NCBI RefSeq assembly: GCF_900103785.1
Contig: NZ_FNHE01000013.1
Location: 62,001 to 126,000, forward strand
From: Geodermatophilus siccatus
GTDB taxonomy: Bacteria > Actinomycetota > Actinomycetes > Mycobacteriales > Geodermatophilaceae
Direction of reading: 5' to 3'
DNA length: 64,000 nucleotides
Shown: positions 36,091-42,280 of the stretch, piece after piece
Layout of the letters: each line of letters opens with the position of its first letter
Position numbering within the stretch: the stretch's first letter is position 1
Program-made: the position numbers and the translations under genes
The notes under the pieces: generated by a model
Database searches by the model: none
Seen by the model: only the letters and a program-made list of their open reading frames with translations
Told to the model about the DNA's origin: nothing

Positions 36091-36516
36091 TCAGCGTGGC
36101 CAGAGCACCGACTGGGTGCAGCGGAACAGCGCGATGGTCCTCCCGGTCCCGTCCGCGGTCACCACGGCGTCCCACACCTGCGTCGTCCGCCCGGCGTGCG
36201 CGTTGGTCGCCACGGTGGTCACCCGGCCCTCGCGCAGGGTGCCGAGGAAGTTGCTCTTCAGCTCGATGGTGGTGAAGCCGGCCGACCCCTCCGGGAGCAG
36301 CGCCCGGGTGGCCAGCCCGCAGGCGGTGTCGGCCAGCCCGACCACGGTCGCGGCGTGCAGGTAGCCGTTGGGGGCCAGCAGCTCCGGGCGGACGTCGAGC
36401 GCGGCCTCCAGGCGGCCGGGTTCGTGCGCGGTGATCGTCAGCCCCAGCAGGCCCGGCAGGGTGCCCGGGAGCAGCGCGTTGAGCTCGTCGGCGGTGTGGA
36501 ACCCGGTGGCGGCCAT
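36091..36516 (-). CDS. Hotdog-fold thioesterase, PaaI family
   Basis: A 141-residue hotdog protein: LAPNGYLHAATVVGLADTACGLATRALLPEGSAGFTTIELKSNFLGTLREG is the PaaI/DUF4442-type core (His-Ala and Asp in the helix region). It probably hydrolyses acyl-CoA esters, in line with the CoA ligase next door on the same strand. ATG 36516 follows a leaderless promoter: TACCTT (36528-36523), six bases, start codon. Confidence 0.82.
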   Translation of the reverse strand: MAATGFHTADELNALLPGTLPGLLGLTITAHEPGRLEAALDVRPELLAPNGYLHAATVVGLADTACGLATRALLPEGSAGFTTIELKSNFLGTLREGRVTTVATNAHAGRTTQVWDAVVTADGTGRTIALFRCTQSVLWPR

Positions 36517-36544
36517 GCGGGGAAGGTAGCCGGGCGGCCGGCCC

Positions 36545-36633
36545 GACGATCGGGTCAGCTGGTCGTCCGGGTCCCTGGCCCACCACTGGTCGTGAGCCAG
36601 GAACCACGAAGACCAGCTCAGCTGATCATCGTC
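36545..36633. repeat. Family A palindromic element, copy 3
   Basis: Imperfect palindrome between folP2 and the thioesterase gene, both on the minus strand. Outer arms run GACGATCGGGTCAGCTGGTC (36545-36564) and GACCAGCTCAGCTGATCATC (36611-36630). The core is GGCCCACCACTGGTCGTGAGCC. It overlaps the folP2 stop codon, fitting a terminator for folP2. Confidence 0.75.
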
Positions 36634-37492
36634 ACGCCAGGCCGCGGGTGGTGCGCGCGGGCGGGCGGTCGCCGCGGATGGCGGCCACCATGTCCAGCGT
36701 CTGGCGGGTCGCCGCGACGTCGTGCGCTCGGAACACCGTCGCGCCGAGCCAGGCGCTCACCGCGGTCGCCGCCAGCGTGCCGGTCAGCCGCTGCTCCAGC
36801 GGGACGTCGAGGGTCTCGCCGACGAAGTCCTTGTTCGACAGCGCCACCAGCACCGGCCAGCCCGTGGCGACCAGCTCGTCGAGCCGCCGGGTCGCCTCCA
36901 GCGAGTGCCGGGTGTTCTTGCCGAAGTCGTGCCCCGGGTCGACCAGCACCCGGTCGCGGTCGACGCCCGCCGCGACCGCGGCCTCGGCCAGCGCCGTCGT
37001 CCGGGTCACCACGTCGGCCACGACGTCGTCGTAGGTGACCCGGTGCGGGCGGGTGCGCGGCGGCAGGCCCCCGGCGTGCGTGCAGACGATCCCGGCGCCG
37101 GCCTCGGCCGCCACCTCCGCGAGCTCCGGCTCGACACCGCCCCACGCGTCGTTGACGACGTCGGCCCCGGCGGCCAACGCCTCGCGCGCCACCTCCGCCC
37201 GCCAGGTGTCGATGGAGATCGGCAGGGTCGGGTGCGCGGCGCGGATGGCGGCGACCAGGTCGACCGTCCGGCGGATCTCCTCGGCGGCGTCGACCTCCTC
37301 GCCGGGGGCGGCCTTGACGCCGCCGACGTCCACCATGTCCGCGCCCTCGGCGACGACCCGGTCGACGCGCTCGACGGCGGCGGCGAGCTCGTAGGTCGCG
37401 CCGCGGTCGTAGAACGAGTCGGGCGTGCGGTTGACGATGGCCATGACCACCAGCCGGCCGGGCGGCACGCCCAGAGCACCGAGCCGCAGCAA
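36632..37492 (-). CDS. folP2: FolP2-like dihydropteroate synthase homologue
   Basis: A TIM-barrel protein of about 286 residues: MAIVNRTPDSFYDRGATYELA, then DVGGVKAAPGEEVDAAEEI, ISIDTWRAEVA, NDAWGGVEPE, DPGHDFGKNTRHSLE, SNKDFVGETL. The GGVKAAPG segment replaces the (G)GESTRPG motif of active dihydropteroate synthase, exactly as in mycobacterial FolP2, which is reported to lack that activity. Its real role is unknown. The start is uncertain: TTG 37492, with GGGGGAG upstream, or a later GTG near 37471. Confidence 0.82.
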   Translation of the reverse strand: MLRLGALGVPPGRLVVMAIVNRTPDSFYDRGATYELAAAVERVDRVVAEGADMVDVGGVKAAPGEEVDAAEEIRRTVDLVAAIRAAHPTLPISIDTWRAEVAREALAAGADVVNDAWGGVEPELAEVAAEAGAGIVCTHAGGLPPRTRPHRVTYDDVVADVVTRTTALAEAAVAAGVDRDRVLVDPGHDFGKNTRHSLEATRRLDELVATGWPVLVALSNKDFVGETLDVPLEQRLTGTLAATAVSAWLGATVFRAHDVAATRQTLDMVAAIRGDRPPARTTRGLA

Positions 37493-37564
37493 CCCCGCTC
37501 CCCCCGCCGTCGCGTCGTGTGGTGGAGTCAGCCAACCAGATCGGCGCATCGGGAGGAGAGGCTC

Positions 37565-38026
37565 ATGGCACAGACCACGGTGGAGGGCGTCGAGGGCGTA
37601 CTGGCCAAGGTCGGCCAGCACCTCGGGCACAGCGACTGGGTGGAGATCACCCAGGAGCAGGTGAACCAGTTCGCCGAGGCCACCCACGACCACCAGTGGA
37701 TCCACGTCGACGTCGAGCGGGCGAAGAAGGAGAGCCCCTTCGGCGGCCCCATCGCCCACGGCTACCTGACCCTGTCCCTGGTCTCGGCGCTGACCGCGCA
37801 GATCATCGACGCCAAGGGCTTCCGGATGGGGGTCAACTACGGCGCGGACAAGATCCGCTTCATGTCACCGGTGCCGGTCGGTGCCCGCATCCGCGCGTCG
37901 GCGACCCTCGATGACGCCAAGCAGTTCGAGGGCGGCGTGCAGATGACCCTGGGCATCACGATGGAGATCGAGAACCAGCCCAAGCCGGCGATGGTCGCCG
38001 CGATCCTCTTCCGCCGCTACCTCTGA
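37565..38026 (+). CDS. MaoC family dehydratase (R-hydratase-like)
   Basis: A 153-residue single hotdog hydratase. The catalytic hydratase-2 motif is in NQFAEATHDHQWIHVDVERAKKESPFGGPIAHGYLTLSL (Asp and His). Such enzymes hydrate enoyl-CoA, often linking beta-oxidation to other acyl pathways. ATG 37565 has GGGAGGAGAGG upstream. It is divergent from folP2 and ends next to family A copy 4. Confidence 0.88.
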   Translation: MAQTTVEGVEGVLAKVGQHLGHSDWVEITQEQVNQFAEATHDHQWIHVDVERAKKESPFGGPIAHGYLTLSLVSALTAQIIDAKGFRMGVNYGADKIRFMSPVPVGARIRASATLDDAKQFEGGVQMTLGITMEIENQPKPAMVAAILFRRYL

Positions 38027-38042
38027 CGACGTCGGCGGTCCT

Positions 38043-38130
38043 CGGTGATCAGCTGACCTGATCGTCCCGGGTCCTGGCTCACCACCGGTGGTGAGCCAGG
38101 ACCCCGGACCGTGGTCCCAGCTGATCACCG
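38043..38130. repeat. Family A palindromic element, copy 4 (most symmetrical)
   Basis: Outer arms CGGTGATCAGCTG (38043-38055) and CAGCTGATCACCG (38118-38130) pair perfectly. The central arms GTCCTGGCTCACCACC (38071-38086) and GGTGGTGAGCCAGGAC (38087-38102) pair perfectly with no loop. It lies between the convergent MaoC and serine hydrolase genes. Confidence 0.85.
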
Positions 38131-38142
38131 GGGCGGACGGCT

Positions 38143-39396
38143 TCAGTCGACCAGGGCCTGGTTGACCAGTTGGCGCAGGTGGTTGCGGATGGGCAGCGTG
38201 CTCGACGGCAGCAGCTGCGTGTAGAAGCCGACGGTCACGTCCTCCACCGGGTCCACGTAGAAGGCGGTGGACGCCGCCCCGCCCCAGCTGTAGTCGCCGA
38301 GGCTGGACAGCACGCCGTAGCGCACCGGGTCGACCACCATCGAGAAGCCCAGCCCGAAGCCCACCCCGCGCAGCGGCGTCTCGGCGAACAGCGGCCGGCC
38401 GAAGGTCTCCAGGTCCTGGTTGCCCGGCAGGTGGTTGCGGGTCATCAGCGCGATCGTGCGGGAGCCCAGCAGCCGGCCGCCGTCGTAGGAGCCGCCGCGG
38501 CGCAGCAGCTCGACGAAGCGCAGGTAGTCCGCGGCGGTGGAGACCAGCCCGCCGCCGCCGGAGAGGAACGCCGGCTTGGAGAGCGCGGTCGCGCCCATGG
38601 CGTCCAGCGGCGCGAACCCGGTCGGGGCGCCGCCGGGCCGGCCGGGCACGGCTCCGTACAGCCGGGCCAGCGACTCCGGGTCGTCACCCTCGCGCAGGCC
38701 GAAGGAGGTGTCGGTCATGCCGAGCGGGGCGAAGATGCGCTGCGCGAAGAACTCGTCGAGCGGCTGGCCGGAGACCACCTCGACCAGTCGGCCCAGGACG
38801 TCGGTGGAGACGCCGTAGTTCCACTCCGAGCCGGGCTGGAAGACCAGCGGGATCGCGGCCCACTGACGGCAGACCTCGGCGGAGTCCGCGCCCGCGGGGG
38901 TGCCCCACTCGTGCCCGGCGGCCCGGTACATCGCGTCGACCGGGTGGGCGTGGTGGAAGCCGTAGGTGAGCCCGGAGGTGTGCGTGAGCAGGTGCCGGAC
39001 CCGGATCGGCTCGACCTGCGGCTGGGTGACCGGCTTCTGGGCGGAGCCCGCGACGTAGACGCGGGTCTCGGCGAACTCCGGCAGCCAGCGGGAGATCGGG
39101 TCGGAGAGCTCGAAGGCGCCCTCCTCGTACAGCATCATCGCCGCGACCGAGGTGATCGGCTTGGTCATCGAGTAGATGCGCCAGCGGGTGTCCCGCTCCA
39201 CGGGCAGGCCCGCCTCGACGTCGCGGTACCCGGACGAGCTGACGTGCACCAGGTGTCCGCGCCGGGCCACGGTCACCAGGTAGCCGGGCAGCTGGCCGTC
39301 GTCCACCCAGCGGTCCAGCCGGCGGTCCAGCCGGGTCAGCCGATGGGCGTCGAAGCCGACCTCGGTCGGGTCGGTGTCCACCTCGAGTGCCGTCAC
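38143..39396 (-). CDS. Serine hydrolase, class C beta-lactamase/EstB family
   Basis: A 417-residue beta-lactamase-fold hydrolase. The nucleophile motif SMTK is at Ser76-Lys79. The second motif is YGVS in EWNYGVSTDVLGRL, and a typical HTSGLTYGF region precedes it. There is no signal peptide, so it is more likely a cytoplasmic esterase than a true beta-lactamase. GTG 39396 is chosen because of GGACGGAGG upstream. Confidence 0.86.
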   Translation of the reverse strand: MTALEVDTDPTEVGFDAHRLTRLDRRLDRWVDDGQLPGYLVTVARRGHLVHVSSSGYRDVEAGLPVERDTRWRIYSMTKPITSVAAMMLYEEGAFELSDPISRWLPEFAETRVYVAGSAQKPVTQPQVEPIRVRHLLTHTSGLTYGFHHAHPVDAMYRAAGHEWGTPAGADSAEVCRQWAAIPLVFQPGSEWNYGVSTDVLGRLVEVVSGQPLDEFFAQRIFAPLGMTDTSFGLREGDDPESLARLYGAVPGRPGGAPTGFAPLDAMGATALSKPAFLSGGGGLVSTAADYLRFVELLRRGGSYDGGRLLGSRTIALMTRNHLPGNQDLETFGRPLFAETPLRGVGFGLGFSMVVDPVRYGVLSSLGDYSWGGAASTAFYVDPVEDVTVGFYTQLLPSSTLPIRNHLRQLVNQALVD

Positions 39397-39540
39397 GGGT
39401 CCTCCGTCCCTCGTGCCGCCCGCCATCGGACGGCGACTGCCCGGGCATCCTCACCCACGCGGTCGTGGGCCCGGTCACAGGGGCAGCCGCCGTCCCGACG
39501 CGGACGGCGCCGGGAGGCGCCGATCAGGCCACGACGGCCC

Positions 39541-39628
39541 CGATCGGACGGGGACGTCGCTGGCACGCTCCCGATCAGACCGGGACGTCGCAGGGATGCT
39601 CCGGATCAGACGGGGACGTTGCTCGCGG
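39541..39628. repeat. 31-bp tandem repeat at the HU 3' end
   Basis: Units start at 39541, 39572 and 39603, each reading roughly GATCRGACSGGGACGTYGC. The third unit includes the stop codon and last codons of the HU gene, so the outer copies are degenerate duplicates of the HU gene end. Confidence 0.7.
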
Positions 39629-39890
39629 CCTTCTTCAGGTTCGAGCCCGCGGTGACCTTGACCGTGTTGGCGGCGGGGATGTCGATCGACTCACCGGTCT
39701 GCGGGTTGCGGCCGGTGCGCGCGGAACGCTGGGTGCGCTCGACGGTCAGCAGGCCGGAGACGGCGACCTTCTCGCCGCGGGTGATCGCGTCGACGAGCTC
39801 GTCCTGGAGCCCGGCGAGCACCGAGTCCACGGTCGAGGTGGGCACGTCGGCCCGCTTGGCGATGGCGGAGACGAGTTCGGCCTTGTTCAC
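39606..39890 (-). CDS. HU family DNA-binding protein
   Basis: A 94-residue nucleoid protein: MNKAELVSAIAKRADVPTSTVDSVL at the N-terminus and GLLTVERTQRSARTGRNPQTGESIDIP, the DNA-bending arm with its Pro-containing NPQTG tip. It lacks the long Lys/Ala/Pro tail of mycobacterial HupB. GTG 39890 has a GGAAGGAA site. The gene end is duplicated downstream as a tandem repeat. Confidence 0.93.
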   Translation of the reverse strand: MNKAELVSAIAKRADVPTSTVDSVLAGLQDELVDAITRGEKVAVSGLLTVERTQRSARTGRNPQTGESIDIPAANTVKVTAGSNLKKAASNVPV

Positions 39891-40084
39891 GGGGTTCCTT
39901 CCGTGTCGGTGACAGAGCGTGCCGGACCGCGCCGGGTGGCGAGGTCGGACCGCAGGCACGGTGCCATGCGCCCCTGACAGTCCGCCACCGAGGGGGTCGA
40001 ACGGGTCCCTCACGTCCCACCGGTCCCTCGAGGTCGGCCGGTTCCCGCGCGGCGCCCCGAGGGCCCCCGCCATAGCGTGGGGTC

Positions 40085-41008
40085 ATGCCAGTGATCCCCG
40101 GGACCGACCCCGCCGTCAGCGACCTCTGCCTGGGCGGCAACGTGTTCGGCTGGACGGCGGACGAGCCGACGTCCTTCGCCCTGCTGGACCGGTTCACCGA
40201 CGCGACGGTCAGCACCCTCGCGCCGTTCGTCGACACCGCGGAGTCCTACGGCCGCGGCGCCTCGGAGGAGATCCTCGGCAACTGGATGGCCGAGCGCGGC
40301 CTGCGCGACCGCATGGTGGTGGCGACCAAGGCCTCGCGGCTGGAGAAGGAGCACCCGCTGTCGGCCGCGGAGATCCGGAAGGCGGTCGAGGGGTCGCTGC
40401 GCCGGCTGCAGACCGACCGGATCGACCTCTACTACGCGCACTACGACGACGAGAGCACGCCGCTGGAGGAGACGCTGCGCGCGTTCGACGAGCTGGTCCA
40501 GGCGGGCAAGGTCCGCCACGTCGCGGCGTCGAACTACTCGCCGGAGCGGCTCACCGAGGCGCTGGAGACCTCCGAGCGGCTGGGGCTGACCCGGTACGTG
40601 GCGCTGCAGCCGCACTACAACCTCATGGAGCGGGCGGCGTACGAGGACGGGCTGCGCGACGTCGTGGCCGCCCACGATCTGGGCGTGCTGCCCTACTACG
40701 CGCTGGCCAAGGGCTTCCTGACCGGCAAGTACCGGGCCGGTGAGCAGGTCGACTCGCCGCGGGCGGAGGGCGCCTCGGCCTACGTGGGGGAGCGGGGCGA
40801 CCGGGTGCTGGCCGCGCTGCGGCGGGTGGCCGACGGGCACGGGGTGACGGTCGCGGCGGTGGCGCTGCGCTGGCTGGCCGACCGGCCCACCGTCGTCTCG
40901 CCGATCGCCAGCGGCCGCTCGGTGGAGCAGCTGGCCGACCTGCTGCCCATGCAGGACCTCGTGCTCACCGAGGAGGAGACGCAGGCGTTGGACGCCGCCA
41001 GCGAGTGA
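40085..41008 (+). CDS. Aldo/keto reductase
   Basis: A 307-residue TIM-barrel NADPH oxidoreductase. The catalytic Asp, Tyr and Lys are in FVDTAESYGRGASEEILGNW and VVATKAS; the fourth position is in YYAHYDD. The C-terminal cofactor site is SPIASGRSVEQL. The substrate is unknown. ATG 40085 follows TAGCGT (40073-40078) by six bases, so it is leaderless. It ends back to back with the EAL gene. Confidence 0.88.
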   Translation: MPVIPGTDPAVSDLCLGGNVFGWTADEPTSFALLDRFTDATVSTLAPFVDTAESYGRGASEEILGNWMAERGLRDRMVVATKASRLEKEHPLSAAEIRKAVEGSLRRLQTDRIDLYYAHYDDESTPLEETLRAFDELVQAGKVRHVAASNYSPERLTEALETSERLGLTRYVALQPHYNLMERAAYEDGLRDVVAAHDLGVLPYYALAKGFLTGKYRAGEQVDSPRAEGASAYVGERGDRVLAALRRVADGHGVTVAAVALRWLADRPTVVSPIASGRSVEQLADLLPMQDLVLTEEETQALDAASE

Positions 41009-42094
41009 TCAGCGGGCGGTGATGGCGCCCGCGAGGTCCTCGACGCGCAGCAGGCCCACCGGGGCGCGGGTGGCGTCGGTGCAGACCACCGGGTCGAAGC
41101 GCTGCGCCGGCGGCCGCGTCATCGCCCGCTGCAGCGTCGCGGCGACGTCGTCCGTCAGGTGGGCCTGGAGTGACACCGGCGCCAGGTGCGGCTCGCCGGT
41201 GCGCGGGCAGGCCAGCCACAGCCCGACCGGCTCCCCCCGCCCGCCCACCAGCACCGCCGGGGGGACGGCGGGCGGTGGCCGCCCGACGTCGCACTGGCGC
41301 ACCGGGCGCACGAGCGCGGCGAGCCCCGCGGAGACCCGGGTGCGGGCGGCGGAGGTGCGGACCAGGGCGGCGACCTCCGGGGCCAGCGGGGCGGGCTCCG
41401 GCGTCGGCCGGCCGAGCAGCCAGCCCTGCGCGAGCGGGACGCCGAGCCAGGCCAACGCGGCGAGCTCCCGGGCCGTCTCGACGCCCCCGGCCACGAGCCG
41501 GGCACCGGTCCGGCCGGCGAGGTCGCGCACGACCTCGGTGAGCGCCGTGCGGACCGGGTCGTCGTCGGCGCCGGTCACCAGGGCCCGGTCGAGGCTGACG
41601 AGCTCCGGGCGGACGGCGGCCACCAGCGGCAGGCCCGAGGCGGCGTCGTCCACCGCGACCAGGGCCCGGCGGGCCCGCAGGGCGTCGGTCTGCCGGCGCA
41701 GCGCGTCGAGGTCGTCGACCGGCGTGCGCCCCGCGAGCTGGACGACGACGCGGGACAGGTCCGGCCGGGTGGCGAGGGCCTCCTGGACCGGACCGCTGCC
41801 GAGCAGCTGCGGGCTGACGGGGACGGTGAGGGAGGTGCCCTCGGGCAGCAGCGGGACGGCGGCCAGCGCCTTGGTGACCGCCAGCGCCTCGAGCTCGGCG
41901 GCCAGGCCGCAGTCGGCGGCGGCGGCGTACCAGACGTCGGGCCCGGCGGTCCCCGGGAAGCGTGCGAGCGCCTCGTAGCCCACGACCCGCGCGGTGGCGA
42001 GGTCGACGACCGGCCGGAACACCGGCGTGAGGTCGTCGGGATCGGCCAGCAGCGGACGGCAGTCCGGCAGCCGGCTCGTGAGGATCGCCGTCAT
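41009..42094 (-). CDS. Degenerate EAL-domain protein
   Basis: A 361-residue protein; residues about 20-235 are an EAL fold with YEAL (Glu41), the VDDAASG segment (Asp149, Asp150), Glu206 and AQGWLLGRP (Gln223). Four expected active-site residues are changed: the Asn of the VNVS motif is Pro92, the next Glu is Gln119, the Lys is Ser167, and the first Glu of EGVE is Gly203. It is thus probably not a phosphodiesterase but may bind c-di-GMP. The C-terminal 120 residues resemble a CBS-like sensor (VVCTDATRAPVGLLRVEDL). ATG 42094; divergent from a large phosphatase gene. Confidence 0.8.
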   Translation of the reverse strand: MTAILTSRLPDCRPLLADPDDLTPVFRPVVDLATARVVGYEALARFPGTAGPDVWYAAAADCGLAAELEALAVTKALAAVPLLPEGTSLTVPVSPQLLGSGPVQEALATRPDLSRVVVQLAGRTPVDDLDALRRQTDALRARRALVAVDDAASGLPLVAAVRPELVSLDRALVTGADDDPVRTALTEVVRDLAGRTGARLVAGGVETARELAALAWLGVPLAQGWLLGRPTPEPAPLAPEVAALVRTSAARTRVSAGLAALVRPVRQCDVGRPPPAVPPAVLVGGRGEPVGLWLACPRTGEPHLAPVSLQAHLTDDVAATLQRAMTRPPAQRFDPVVCTDATRAPVGLLRVEDLAGAITAR

Positions 42095-42280
42095 GGCCAG
42101 CCCATCGGCGTCGGCGCTGCCGGGCTCCACCCGGGACCGCGCTCGCCTCACCCGACGGGGTGGACGACGGGGGTGACACGTGCGGGGGACGTTGCGCGGC
42201 TGGAGAGGCGGTGCGTGCCAGGATGTGCGGTCGACGCGGCTGGCGCACGGGCCACCCACAGCGGACGAGGGAGCGCGCGC

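Noticed and set aside
38143..39396. A true antibiotic-resistance beta-lactamase
   Set aside because: There is no signal peptide, and the motifs are those of EstB-like esterases and related serine hydrolases.
39541..39628. A CRISPR array from the regularly spaced repeats
   Set aside because: Units are directly adjacent at 31-bp spacing with no spacers, and one is the HU gene end.
41186..42280. Long N-terminal extension of the GAF/PAS phosphatase
   Set aside because: This part is antisense to the EAL gene and has low-complexity composition. ATG 42281 has a good ribosome binding site and precedes the first GAF domain.
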